This document shows, piece after piece, positions 1 to 11,519 of a DNA stretch of 64,000 bases (position 1 is its first letter; every line of letters starts with the position of its first letter). Source of the DNA: Hysterangium stoloniferum (taxonomy: Eukaryota > Basidiomycota > Agaricomycetes > Hysterangiales > Hysterangiaceae); contig WHVD01000001.1 of NCBI GenBank assembly GCA_015178975.1, forward strand, positions 930,001-994,000, written 5' to 3'. The notes under the pieces are model-generated. The model saw only the letters and a program-made list of their open reading frames with translations. It made no database searches and was not told the origin of the DNA. A program made the translations under genes and the position numbers.

Positions 1-1
1 G

Positions 2-1849
2 AATCCAGATGAGATTTACAGGGGGTTAGCACCCACGCACGACCATACCCCTCCAACCAACATCTCGCTCCAGCCTGCTTCAGAACCAACCATCACTGAA
101 CCTGCACCACATCGCTCACTGCATGTCCCTGTACCAACACAGGTACTCAAAGACTCTATTAATTCAGAGAATGAAATCTGAAATGCACAGGCAGCAGGGG
201 AAGCGTGGGCAGATGACAGAACACATAGTGCTTTTCACACTGATGTGAAAACAATGCCAGATCCGACGAACATGTGGCTCCCCAATACATACAGTGAGGT
301 GATGACATGTCCCGATATATGAGAGGGCCCAATCAACAAGGAACTTGCTGTAATGAGGAAACATGGGGTCTGGACGGTAATGGATTGCCCTGCAGATGCC
401 AGACTGGTAAAGACTCGCTGGACCTTCACAAACAAATACAATGGCAATGGTGAACTCACTTCACGCAAGGCATGACTCGTAGCAAAAGGCTTCACACAAA
501 TTCCCGGCGTCAACTTCTTCAAAACATACGCTTCAGTTGTGCGCTATGAGTCACTGTGGATGAACCTGGCTATTGCTGCTGCCACTAACATGGAGGCATG
601 GCAAGTTGATTATGTTGCAGCATACCTCAATTCCGTCCCACAAGCCATAACATACATAGAATTACCTGATGGAGCAAAGGAGGCCGGAAAGGTAGGACAA
701 CTAGAAAGGATGTTATACGGCACAATGGATGGTGCTAACAACTGGTGGGGGACGCTGGACAGAGAAATGGGTGAACTAGGATATTACCGGTCAAAGGCTG
801 ATCCTTCCGTACGATCCCGACACGCGAATGGCAACACAACTATAACGAGTACTTACACTGATGACACAACCGGAATTTCATCGTCTGTAGAAGAAGCAAA
901 ATGGGCCAAGGAAGAGCTAGGATGGACTTATGAGACAAAGGATCTTGGGGACGCCAACTTAGTCCTAGGAATATGAATTGACAGAGATAGGGAGCAAGGA
1001 ACAATTAGAATATCACAACGTGCATACCTTGAACGTATTCTCGAATGTTTCGGCATGACAGAATCAAACCCCCGCACCACACCACTACCACCAGGCATCG
1101 CACTGAATAAGGAGCAGGTGCCTCAGACAGTGGAGGACCACATCTTCATTGCGGATAAGCCATACCGTGAGTTGTTGGGGTCTATTATGTACGCACAGAT
1201 TGCGACACGCCCGGATCTCTCATATGCGGTCTCCACACTCAGTAAGTTCGCCTCAAACCCAGGAAGAGCTCACTGGAATGCTTTGACACATGTTCTACGT
1301 TACATTAAGGGGACACTCCACTATGGCATTACCTATGGGGGTTCGCATAGGGATATCACGCCAGTTGGGTACATTGATGCTGACTATGCAGGTGACACCG
1401 ACACACATCGATCCTGTTCCGGGTATGTTTTTATTCAGGCGGGTGGACCAACCGCTTGGGGAGCAAAATACCAGCCGACAGTAGCGTTATCCACAACAGA
1501 ATTGGAATACATGGCACTCACACAAGGTATGAAACAGGTCTTGTGGATGTATGCAGCAATGGACAAAGTCGGATTCCCGCAGTTGAAGCCAGCTATATTG
1601 TACAACGATAACTCGGGAGCGGTCCTTCTAACCAAGAACACTAAGAATAATGCATGCGTTAAACACATTGATATACAATATCACTACATATGGGAGCGGG
1701 TCGAGGAGGGGGACATTGAAGTATGCCGAATTGCATCCACCGATAATCTAGCCGACATGTTCACAAAACCATTGGCTAAAACTATTTTTCACAAACAATG
1801 CATAGCATTGCGACTCTGCGAGAGTGCATCGAGCCAGGGAGGGTGTTGA
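2..1849 (+). pseudogene. copia pol: reverse transcriptase and RNase H, with internal stops
   Basis: One frame runs the whole length. It contains the copia RT entry motif (KA-stop-LVAKGFTQIPGVNF, about 465-520), the RT core with YTDD in place of the usual YVDD (about 855-866), and a copia RNase H ending. That ending includes DADYAGD, the ALSTTELEYMAL segment, and KHIDIQYHYIWE to NLADMFTKPL. In-frame TGA codons occur near 179, 320, 473 and 974. At 473 the family consensus is KARLVAKG, so the TGA replaces an arginine CGA. Copia pol normally makes cDNA in cytoplasmic particles and integrates it; this copy cannot make a full protein without readthrough. The start lies outside the window. Confidence 0.85.
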
Positions 1850-2186
1850 ATTTAGGCTCACGCACTCCGCATTACCAAGCCCAGACGGCTACACCACACC
1901 GTACCTGGTTATACCACACCGTACACAGATACACGAAGCCACATCATTCCTGCCCAATATACACTCTTACTACCATCATTTCCACGCAATATAATCACAT
2001 ACTATTTAATCCCAGACACTCAAGACTCATACCTCAGTTGAGTCACTACTTTGTGTCGACTGAGGTATGTTATCACTACTTATTGTCGTTTCACATTTTT
2101 CTTACCTAATGTAACATAGCGTATTTGTTACAGGTAGTAAATATAGTCAAGTCACTACTTTGTGTCGACTGAGCATATTTGTTACA
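1844..2186 (+). repeat. probable 3' LTR of the copia element
   Basis: It begins TGTTGAATTT directly after the polypurine tract and the pol stop. The 3' edge is uncertain: TTGTTACA occurs near 2124-2132 and again near 2170-2176. A 22-base stretch including GTCACTACTTTGTGTCGACTG occurs at about 2041-2062 and again at 2151-2172, so there is an internal direct repeat near the LTR end. The 5' LTR is not in the window, so the boundaries cannot be confirmed by LTR comparison. Confidence 0.5.
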
Positions 2187-2639
2187 TAGAACATTCTGGA
2201 AACTTACAGAATATTCTACAATATTCTATCTATTATTAGTACCTATTAACTACTATTACTTTGGCAGCCACTGGAATGTTCCAGAGATTTCCGGTTTTTT
2301 CTGTAGTGACATAATGCTCTCGTGCCTGTGTGCGCATATGACACCCTTCACGTGTTGTGACTGTCACGCACCTCTGTGAATATCACATGATTACTCGCGC
2401 ATTGTGAATAAGTGCTGAGTCGCCAACATATTAATCAAAAAAGAATAAAAGGTAAAGATTTAATAACTTGCTCAATTTATAAGATACAAATACAAACTAA
2501 ATTGTATAAATTCAAGATAAATCAAGCAAATATAGTACAATTTTATCTTCGCAATATAATTACATTTGAATATTTGTTTTCGCAATTTGTTAGGGGAAAT
2601 TGTTTAAAAATCGGAAAAAAGCTAAAAATGCATAACAAA
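2187..2639. other. AT-rich spacer, no gene seen
   Basis: From about 2412 the sequence is strongly AT-rich with short A/T runs. No conserved protein, RNA or repeat boundary was recognised. It ends where the left arm of the large inverted repeat begins. Confidence 0.5.
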
Positions 2640-2949
2640 ACCTCAAGTTTGAACATAGGTTTAAAAATAAAATAAAACCCTAATTTTTGTAAAGACCTTA
2701 ATCTAATTGCCCACTCATTGCCCACCCATTGCCCGCCCATCGGCAGATCAATGCCAGACCATTGGCCAACCATGACACACACTCTGCCTGCCCATTACGT
2801 GAACAGTGCACAAGACACACAACAAGACTTTACTATCTAATCCTCATGGGCCTGACTTATACTTCATGTATGCGCGATGTATTAATGTTACTGATATGTA
2901 GAGCAGTGACCTACTGTATTACAAAGATGAGCAATTTTATTAAACCACT

Positions 2950-5630
2950 CTTCACAGGCATGTGACCAGTATCCAACATCCAAATTACCCCTTTGCCATA
3001 TCACAGGTTTTGGCCACCATGACATATCCGCAGCCTGTTGACCATACCCTATACATAAAAATTAGATGGAACAGAGACGAAAAAAAAAAGAGTGAGCTAT
3101 GATTTACCTGTGAACACTTTGTATACCCCACAGATGAGGTTTAGCTCATCCTCTGAAAGGTCATCATCCCACCAGTAGGTGCCATCTGATGTTTGAAAAG
3201 CTTGGCCATGTGTGAACACCTCATCAGTAGGACCCACAAGCACAGCATCCTGGGATATACTCTGCATCGCCAGACGCCATACGATACCACCTCTGAGAAG
3301 AGCCACGAGTGCATGAGGGTGATGGAAGAACACATCTTGCTGTTCTCAGTATGCCATGTAATCAACTGCATTGGGTTTGTACAACATGTCATGCCACCCA
3401 AGTCCAATGCTATAGATGCCGGGCGGAGGTGGGCCTGAGGGATAAGAGGGGATGAAAGGGATGGAAGAAGGGATCCGAGTAGTGAACGGAATGCCTCTAT
3501 TGAGGAGATAGTGCACCAGATCCTCTCGACGATGTTTGCACACTTGAAGACACTGTAGTGCTGATGCTGCATCTCGTGTTATGATTTGCCATATGCCACG
3601 TATGCTGTTGTGGAGGAAGTAGTAAGGCTCGTTGTTCACCAATTTGAAGACAGGATCTTGAGAGGTCAATTTTTCCAACAAAGGCCACAGGCACAGGGGG
3701 CTCAGATCCCAAATACTCCCAGGTGGATCACGATCTGCCAGTAGCAAGTCTGTGAAATCTCCAATTGCATCCTTATATTCATCCCCAATGGAGGATTCAG
3801 TGTTCACCAGGTTTCTCCTCACATCCCCCCAAGGCATATGCTGGAGTGTTGGGTCTGTAATCTTCTGATATGGGAACTTTGAGATATCTAGCATGAATCC
3901 AAACCAAGCGTGCAATATATCCAGTAATGGTTCCGTAGCACCAACCACTTTCACCTCATCATTTGGATCACCAGCGCCATAGGCTCTCATGAGATCATCT
4001 CCCCAGGAGTTTCACGATGATGGCAGGGGGAGGTTGCAAAGTTTGAAGGGTGGAGGCTTTTCAACCTGTGGTCCATCCTGACGATCATAGCTGCCAGAGG
4101 TCTCCTCGTAGTCAGTGAAAGAATCTTCATACATGAATTGTTCTCTGGCTTCAGGGTTGAATTCGGTGGCACAGGTCCCATTTGTCCTCAAAACTGTTGT
4201 ACCACAATTGGTTCCCACTGTAGTTTTCCCACCAATCTCCCACCTCCCCATGGTTGATTTTGGTTTGCACACAGAAACCATTCTCCTCTATCCAAGCGTA
4301 CACAACCGCCTTTCCCTTCCTGCCGGTTGGAGCCATGTTGCTGTGGGAGTGTTTGCGGTCAAGCCATTTTTGTTTCTTTTCTAGACTTTCATTCTTTTCC
4401 AACTCGGCATGTCTAGCATCCTGTCTCTTGAAAAAGTCTTGCCAAGTTTCTCCTTGTCACTGATGGCTGTGTACTTGGGGTTTAGGAGCTGTGGAAGGGG
4501 TCACAGCATTTTCATCAGAACCTGTGGCAGGTTGCCTCAGGCAAGCAATCACCACTTCAACCTCTTTCCTCATGGGGCAGTACTGCTGGACAGTCTTGAG
4601 CTAGCTATGTAGAGGCTTGCCACTGTCCCCAGTAGTACCAAATGGGAACACTATTGGCCAACATGAGGGGTAAGAGACTGGGGTTATGAAAATTTGAGAC
4701 ATGCACTAGGACACCAGCCTGTGGAATATCAGATGTGAGATTACTGATACAAGACCTTCTGAGTTGTTTCACCCACTCAGAATGGATCCCATTGTCTTTG
4801 AGAGCCTTGATCCACGGAGGAGTCTCTCCCAGTTTTGCCACACGTGACACAATTGTGAAATGGCCATTGAACACATCACCATGAGTGGCAGGAATGCGTC
4901 ATGGGAGGTGAGTGCACATCCCACACCATGTCTCTTGAGTTTGTGCAAGCATAGATAGCCTTTCGCAGAGGGATGGGGGAGATGTCCAAAGTTGAGAGGG
5001 AATAAAAACACTCCACGGCCCAGCAAGTGATCTGCTATGTGTATCAATCCATTTTCCAACACTTGCCATGTCTTGGCTAAAGAAGGCGACAATTTCCGCA
5101 TCCCATCAACCAATTGTATGGGCAGTGAGTATTGATCATGAGTGAGCTGCAAGAACGAAGGACCTTCAAACCAGTGGTGCAGTGGGGTCCACGCGACTTG
5201 AGGATAACTGTCCATCGCCCATTGAACGGTCTGTGCAGCTTTGGGGTCATCATTGGCAAAAATCTCATTCGCAAGATCTCTGTTTTCAAGGTAATTGGGG
5301 ATGGGAGGGAGAGTGGCCACGTTCAGTGACGAGAAGACAAGATTTTCATGGAAGAAAACATTGCGTTCAATCTGAATTTTGATTTTAAGTTAGACAAAGG
5401 TTTGGCGACAAGAACATGGATGGGGCTTACAGGCATGACAGCCATGATTGTGACAATTGAAGAAAAATCTATGACTTCTGATATTGGGGACATTGTCACT
5501 GTGGCGAACATTAGATCAGAGGGAGTAAGAATGATGGTCATACATACCAGTATCGGTATAACACTCCCAGAAGGACATCCAGACCAAGTACTGGTGGTGA
5601 TAGGGTTGTGTCTTGAGAGGATTTCTTAGA
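2950..5630 (-). pseudogene. Uncharacterised multi-copy fungal gene, arm A copy (broken)
   Basis: Protein segments read on the minus strand are collinear with the arm B copy. They start near 5540 (MTIILTPSDLMF), then NYLENRDLANEIF (about 5290), LPLMLANSVPIWYYWGQW (about 4640), SRKGKAVVYAWIEENGF (about 4300), DILHAWFGFMLDISKFPY (about 3900), WHDMLYKPNAVDYMAY (about 3360) and the C-terminal LSEDELNLICGVYKVFTG (about 3110). The frame shifts several times. The last exon is truncated: about 185 bp present in arm B (19012-19196) are missing near 2950. I do not know the function. The style resembles abundant uncharacterised multi-copy families of mushroom genomes; this is from memory, not a search. 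Confidence 0.6.
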
Positions 5631-5884
5631 TGTATACACATCTAAGAGGATGGTGCTGGGTGGAAAGGTGATGGGAGATGAGAGCTAGAGGGACCAGGAA
5701 GCCTAGAAGGTCTGGTGATTAGAGAACGAGACCTCAAAGACATACATATACACATCTGAAAGGATGGGTGGAAAGAGCTAGGGAGGATGGCCTCCATTGT
5801 GTATACACGTGAAGGAAAATCTTAGTAAGCAGGCACTCTTACCTTTCAAACTCCGTCCCACACCCTGACCTGCCACGTCCATGA

Positions 5885-6025
5885 CACTGGAGGCACCCCA
5901 AGGTTTTTGGAGTTGGAGAACCTTCTGAAAATCCTATGATTTGGCCAAATTCTTAGAAAATTTGGCCAAATATTAGGATTTTTGGAAGGTTTTCAAACTC
6001 CAAAAACCTTGGGATGCCTCCAGTG
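5885..6025. mobile_element. CACTA-type MITE (141 bp) with 3-bp target duplication
   Basis: The ends are inverted: CACTGGAGGCACCCCAAGG and its near-complement CCTTGGGATGCCTCCAGTG. It is flanked by TGA on both sides (5882-5884 and 6026-6028). The matching place in arm B (about 16060) is empty and carries a single TGA, so the insertion is proven by comparison. CACT...AGTG ends with 3-bp duplications are the signature of the CACTA (EnSpm/Plavaka) group; assignment to that group is inferred. There is no coding capacity. Confidence 0.85.
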
Positions 6026-6252
6026 TGAGCCCCTTCGACCCCAACTTCAAAGTCCATACCTGACAGTACACCAACACATCGGGAATCTGATTGATTGAGT
6101 AAATTTATGGTTCGTTTTTCATACTATGCAGAACAATTCTTTTGACACCTGTTGAAACAGGAATTCAACATATACATGTGAGGGAGTGACCTCCTCATTA
6201 GTCGCCCACTCACATCTCCTCCGCCGTCACCCTCATGGCTCTCTCTCTCAAT

Positions 6253-6384
6253 CGGGGCCATCAGCGTCGTCACCTTCATTGCTCTACTCTCAGTATCAGG
6301 GCCATCAGCATCGTCACCTTCATCGCTCTACTCTCAGTATCGGGGCCATCAGTGTCGTTACCTTCATCGCTCTACTCTCAGTAT
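6253..6384. repeat. 44-bp tandem repeat, three copies
   Basis: Three units read CGGGGCCATCAGCGTCGTCA... and end in CTACTCTCAGTAT. Arm B has only two units at about 15725-15822, so copy number changed after the arms separated. The long open frames across this stretch on the + strand are translations of the repeat. Confidence 0.85.
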
Positions 6385-6881
6385 CGGCACCGTCAGTGTC
6401 CCTCGTTCCCATCGATCTCCTGTTTGCCACTGTTCTCCCCCCACCCACCCCTTTCCCTCGACCCCATCAGCACCTGCAGTCTGCATCTTTCCCAGATCTT
6501 TGCTGCACCCCCAACTTGTTATTCACCCTCACCTCCAGTAGAGAAAGCTGTCAATTGTCCTACATATGTATACATTCATTGTGTGGATAGTTGGAGAATT
6601 GTAGTCACTTTCCATGTTCTCATCATTTTTTGGTGGTTGCGACTGTATACCATTGAAACTTCTCCTTTGATGCCTTCAAATGTCTCTGCTTGTAATGATC
6701 AGTCTGCTCATAGAACCACGTGTCATCATAGAAACTTTGTGGCAATCCAGTGACGGCCTTCCGAGTGCTCACTCCATTTTGTGGGCTTCATAACCTTAAC
6801 ATCGGCCTCGGTCCTTTGTTTGAAAAAAGATCACTGTCAAGGTTGCATTGGTTGCCAATAATATTTAGCTCTTGTTCAATC

Positions 6882-9232
6882 TCACGTCACCAACTTCATG
6901 ACCCTCGGGCGACAGACATGTGTGATGCTTTCCCCAATGCCCTCATCTGAGCTATCATCCAAGCTCATCCCATCCTTCCCCAACTTTTCTAGCACACTTT
7001 CCAGCCACCACCAATGCTCCACATCCGGACTTCCGGCAGTTTCTCCAGCATCAACCATCAAGTTCACGATAGTTTTTCGATGGTTGAATTTCTTTATCAT
7101 TGTTAGTGATCACTACATTTTCAGTGTCAGACTTAGTACTCACATCTACATGTCATTTCTTCTTTCTAGCATATCTCAGTGCCACATCCTTTTTTGCCGT
7201 CATGCGATTATCAACCTCATCAAGTGTTTCCTGGACATTCATTTCCATTAACCTGGGTTGTGCATCAATCCATGATGGTCGGGCCCATTTGTACTTCGCT
7301 CGAAGGAGGGTTTTAAGATAATCATCTTTGTCTGGAAGCCCCCAATTTTCCTTGACATCCATCTCTTTGAGTTTTGTGAGGAGAATTTCAATGACCTCAG
7401 TGTTCCACGGAGTCTCGGGCCCATGTTGCATGTCAAAGTGCAAGCCACCAGGTTTGGGACCATTTTCTCCATCTTTGAAATGGAAAACCTGTTCTGCCGG
7501 CATGGTCTGATGGGCAATGAAGTCCTCATCTTGCTGGATGTAAAATACATGCTTGTATAATGCACGCACGGCTGTCTGTCTTGAAGGTGAACCTAGTTAT
7601 GTTCTTGAACTTGGTTTTAATACTGACCAAAGATACCCGATGCTCCGTGCTGGATACTCCTGCCTTCATCCTAATATTTTCAACCTGTGCCCCCAATTTT
7701 CCCCCAATTTTCCCCATCTTGGTATTGCTACCATTTTTTTGAAATAAGACACGCTTGATAGCTGTCTCCATCAATCTCACCATTTTTTCATCTGCATTGT
7801 CCATCTGATCCAATGATGGCACAGATGATTGGAAAGGCTCAACAGGATTTGGATCAGGACTTATGTCCTCCTCAATTGGGGTGCAGATAAGCCTCATTCT
7901 CGTCGAGATGCCATGATGCTTCAGCTTCTGGCTACGAAGTGAGGGTGGTTGGGGATATTTCTCCCTCTGCATCCATCTCAGCAAGAATACATTGGTTTGA
8001 GGATAATCTATACCTGATCTTCTAAGATCCTCCCATTTCATTGCACAAGTGTTGCCATCTCCATTTGGGTATTGGCCTGTTATGCTACATATCAAGAAGC
8101 CCATAGTTGGAGATGTAGCTTACCGTCAGTTTTACCTGCTCCCTCTGGAGCTGCCATTCATGCTCCTCATCTCTCTGTTGGATTTCTTGCATATAGTCTG
8201 CGTATAATTTTTGCTGTATCTCCATTTCTCTCACACTCTGCATTGCCAGCCGTGCTTCATATTGCTTCTGAACCTCTTGTAAAGCAAGCTCACAGCGTTT
8301 ATGTGCCTTTGAAATCATTCAGAGTTAATACCCTCCTTTGAAATTGTGGACAAACCTCTGCCTCTTCTCGAAGTTTTTCCTGTATATTCAACATCTCTTG
8401 TAGACAAAGCTCGGTATGTCTATGTGTCTTAGAAAGCAGTGAATTAAATATGTACTCTAGTGTCACATTGAAGACAAACCTCCTCCATTGCATGAAGTTT
8501 GTTGTGCATATCTTTTGATCTTTTAAAATTGTGCTTGCGTGCACATTTCTCATTCCATGCAATAGAATGCAATTCCAGGGACCTATCAACTTCAATGATC
8601 CTGAGTTTTGTACATGCATCATGGCTTGGCCTGTCACTTTCATCCATTTCAACATCTTGTTGCTTAGATGTGTATGTCAGATCTTGCAGATTAAATATTC
8701 TAAAGGTTTACTCACCTTACGTGTGGTTTTGGACATCTGGGCATTGGCCATTGTTGCTGCCCCTATGACCTGTTGCTGGCTGGCAGCTTGTAGAGTCTGT
8801 TGTGCCTGTGACTCATCCCATGGATTGCTGTGTCTCCCATACATCTCGGTATCCTTGGGCACTGCCTCTACTACATGTGTGGCTTGTTGAGTCTGCTGGG
8901 GTTTGCGACTCATTCCAAGGATTAATAATGTCCATGTCATTCTGATGAAATAGATGGGCTCGTGAGGACCCAATGTCAGCAGTGAGGGAAGGAGGATGAT
9001 TTGTCTTCAGAGAGGGATGGAAGGATCCACCCCCTCCTGCAAGCTCCTCTGCAGAGGATGTGCCCATTGTTATGTCTGGGACAGTTAAGCTTTGAGAATC
9101 AGTCTCTGAGGATTGCATGTTTGTGTGGCTGGGAATGCTAGCCCACACAGATGTCAAGCAAGAAAGTGGTGATTCCATCAAGTTCAACTCGAGGGAATCA
9201 TTGGAAAATGAGAAAGAAGACATTATGGCCAC
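6882..9232 (-). pseudogene. Uncharacterised multi-copy fungal gene, multi-exon, probably decayed
   Basis: On the minus strand the pieces form a plausible order. A Ser/Gln-rich N-terminal part with repeated NPW(N/D)ESQ words (9232-8680) is followed by a charged, helix-forming stretch rich in Q/E/K (8650-8085, for example EVQKQYEARLAMQSVREMEI). Then come a middle part (8040-7530), MRALYKHVFYIQQDEDFIAH (about 7565), WARPSWIDAQPRLMEMNVQE (about 7270), and a C-terminal part with LMVDAGETAGSPDVEHWWWL (about 7060). The coiled-coil part suggests self-association, but no function is claimed. Frames do not join cleanly, so it is either many-introned or broken. It lies between the arms of the inverted repeat. 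Confidence 0.45.
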
Positions 9233-9334
9233 TTTCCTCTGGTTGCTGGATGCTTATAACAGTGGGAAAGAAAAGAGAGAGAGAGAGGTCATCTACTAAT
9301 TGTGTTTATTGTCAGACTTTTCATTTCTTATTTT

Positions 9335-9890
9335 TTGATCCCAATCATTTGGATGACATGTCAATGTAATTGTCAGACTTTAATATATTATTGTTTGATT
9401 ATCCAATGCTCATCAAGGAGACCATGTTTGTACATATTATTACTTCGTGACTTTTTGTCCCAGCACAAATTTATTGCTTGGTTCTCGGATTGTAATGGTA
9501 ATAGTAATTATAATGTATTGATAAGGCACATTGCGTATCTCAGGTGACAAGCTCTACAATTATACTAATTGACTAATTGTGCTTTTGTACTTCTTTCTTT
9601 TTTTTTGTCCTTTGATCCCCAACAATCATCGGGACAACATGTCCATGAAATTGTCAGACTTTAATATTATCTTTTGATCATCCAATGCTCATCAAGGAAA
9701 CCATGTTTGTACATATTATCACTTGGCGACTTTTTGTCCCAGCACAAAGTTATTGCTTGGTTCTCAGAGTGTAATGGTAATAGTAATTATAATGTATTGA
9801 TAAGGCACATTGCGTACCTCAGGTGACAAGCTCTACAATTATACTAATTGACTAATTGTGCTTTTGTACTTCTCTGTCTTTTTTTTGTCC
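9335..9890. repeat. 279-bp tandem duplication
   Basis: Two adjacent copies are offset by 279 bp; for example ATCCAATGCTCATCAAGG occurs at 9401 and 9680. Each ends with a run of T followed by GTCC. They are highly similar with scattered substitutions, so the duplication is fairly recent. No coding sequence or terminal repeat was recognised. Confidence 0.85.
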
Positions 9891-10227
9891 ACTTCTGCTA
9901 AAAGTCTCTGTGTTGCATTTACTTCTGTCCAATCTCATCGCCCACTCTCTTCACTGCACTGGTTGCACCTTTTCTCATCCCACACTCTCATTGCCTGCTC
10001 TCTTCACTGGGTGTCATCGCCCCCTCTTGTCTCCTACTCATCATTGTGCTACTCGTACCTCACAACCTGCACATCAGCACCTCATAATAACAACTCCCCC
10101 CACATATACCAACTTCATTTCTTTATCATGGTCGATTCCCGAACCTACATTCCTCCAATGCCTGAAGTTAGTCTTCAAAATTCTTAGAGTTGCATCAGTA
10201 CTCACTACACTCTAGACATGTGAATTA

Positions 10228-10613
10228 ATGATACGCTGCCGTCTGTATTCAGCAAGTCATCACAGGCCACAGCAGGTGGCTGTCCCTACACGTTGCACTG
10301 GTCAGGTACGGTTTACAAATCGATACCCCTATACTGAATGTTTCTTTGACAATGCCATCCTACAACCTTATGTTCACAATTGCATTGTAAACGTTCACGA
10401 GGGGAATAACATTTACCACTATGCATTTTTCTTCAAACAACATTGCCGCCTCAGCATCAACAATTCATTGCCCCTAGAAAAGGATGACAATCATGGGCAT
10501 GGTTTTCGTGGGGATGTAATGGTCATGAGAGTTAGCACAAGAAACCACAACAGCTTTGTAAATATGCGGGAGCGTGACACTATCCTGGCAGATTGGGTGA
10601 TTGGAAAGTAGGT
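10228..10613 (+). pseudogene. C-terminal exon of an uncharacterised multi-copy fungal protein
   Basis: A 127-codon open frame ends with FRGDVMVMRVSTRN and FVNMRERDTILADWVIGK, then a GTAGGTG donor-like site. GD(I/V)VVMR...NMR.RD is a familiar C-terminal pattern of a repeated mushroom gene family (memory only). No convincing start or upstream exons are visible; 9900-10227 shows no recognisable gene. Function unknown. Confidence 0.4.
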
Positions 10614-10874
10614 GGAAATTGTACTAAACACTGGTGCTTTTCTCACTGACATACAGGTTCTGTAAATGGGTCAATGGCATAAGGGCGCGTAGATCAGTAC
10701 CACACTCCATAATGTTCCACAGACAGTTGGGTGTAGCTCACACATGTTGGTAATACCAGTCTTTGGCAATACATCACCTATGATAAGATACTTGCTGAGT
10801 GTAGTGAAGGTGGTGGAAAATTGAGAGCCAGTACTATAAGAATAGCAGGAGTGGTCAATTAGGAATAAGAGCAT

Positions 10875-11250
10875 CTCGCTCACGTATACACATGAGGATG
10901 TGAATGGGAGACAAGTGGGCGACTAGAGATAAGAGAGAGGGATCCTTCACGTGAGGGATGTGGGTGGGCGAAGGGTGGGCAACTGGAGAAGAGAGCATCT
11001 CACTCATGAGGATGTGAATGGGCGATAAGTGGGAAACTAGAGATAAGACAGGGATCCTTCACGTATACACATGAGGGATGTGGGTGGGCAAAGGGTGGGC
11101 GACTGGAGAAGAGAGCATCTCACTCATGAGGATGTGAATGGGCGATAAGTGGGCGACTAGAGATACATAAGACAGGGATCCTTCACGTATACACGTGAGG
11201 GATGTGGGTGGGCGAAGGGTGGGCGACTGGAGAATAGAGCATCTCAGATC
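10875..11250. repeat. ~120-bp minisatellite, three to four units
   Basis: Repeated units contain GGGATCCTTCACGTATACAC, a GTGAGGGATGTGGGTGGGCG word, GAAGGGTGGGCGACTGGAG and AGAGCATCTCACTCATGAGG. Units differ by small changes and by presence of the GTATAC palindrome. Parts of the unit (TGGGCGACTA.TGAGGAGG) also occur at the inner ends of both inverted-repeat arms, so the array may have grown from that shared sequence. Confidence 0.8.
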
Positions 11251-11519
11251 TGCGGAGTTCAGAATTTACGTGCACATGTATACGTTATGGATCTCTACCC
11301 GACGTGATTCCTGGATGCTCTCCTCACTCATCACCTTACATGCTTAAGTTCATTGTCTCCTAGTCTTTGAGATTTTAGTGTGTCACTCATGTACATACCC
11401 AAGTGAGGTGTCTCCGTGTAATTCTATTCATAGTAGTAATATTGACAGACTATTACAACACTGGTACTACCACTACCCCAATCCTTTCTACTTCTGCACG
11501 GAGACTTAGAAGGCAATTG

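Larger units (their letters stand above)
1..2186 (+). mobile_element. Ty1/copia LTR retrotransposon, 3' part (degenerate)
   Basis: The segment holds the end of a copia-type pol polyprotein followed by what looks like its 3' LTR. Order is reverse transcriptase, RNase H, a G-rich polypurine tract (gagccagggaggg, just before 1844), then a TGTTG LTR start, which is the standard copia order. The 5' LTR, gag, protease and integrase lie off the left edge, so completeness cannot be judged. The single reading frame is broken only by nonsense codons, so the element is dead but not ancient. Confidence 0.85.
2640..6510 (-). repeat. Left arm of a ~3.9 kb inverted repeat (arm A)
   Basis: Reverse-complement matching to 15599-19502 is near continuous. 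The outer ends share CCTCAAGTTTGAACATAGG (about 2641) and CCTATGTTCAAACTTGAGG (about 19482-19500). The inner ends share the block around CGACCCCATCAGCACC and the flanking 44-bp repeats. Beyond about 2640/19502 and 6510/15599 similarity stops. Differences include a CACTA-type MITE only in arm A, a ~185-bp deletion in arm A near 2950, and three versus two copies of a 44-bp repeat. Confidence 0.9.

Noticed and set aside
6186..6753. Overlapping open frames of 134 and 172 codons on the + strand
   Set aside because: They are translations of the 44-bp repeat and of Ser/Pro-rich low-complexity DNA; both frames stay open for the same reason, and no family feature is present.
9856..10215. Two overlapping ~110-codon frames
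   Set aside because: They are Ser/Leu/His-rich in both frames, have no conserved pattern, and follow directly from the 279-bp duplication.
10875..11250. Spaced repeats considered as a CRISPR-like array
   Set aside because: Whole units, including the would-be spacers, are repeated. It is a minisatellite in a eukaryotic genome.
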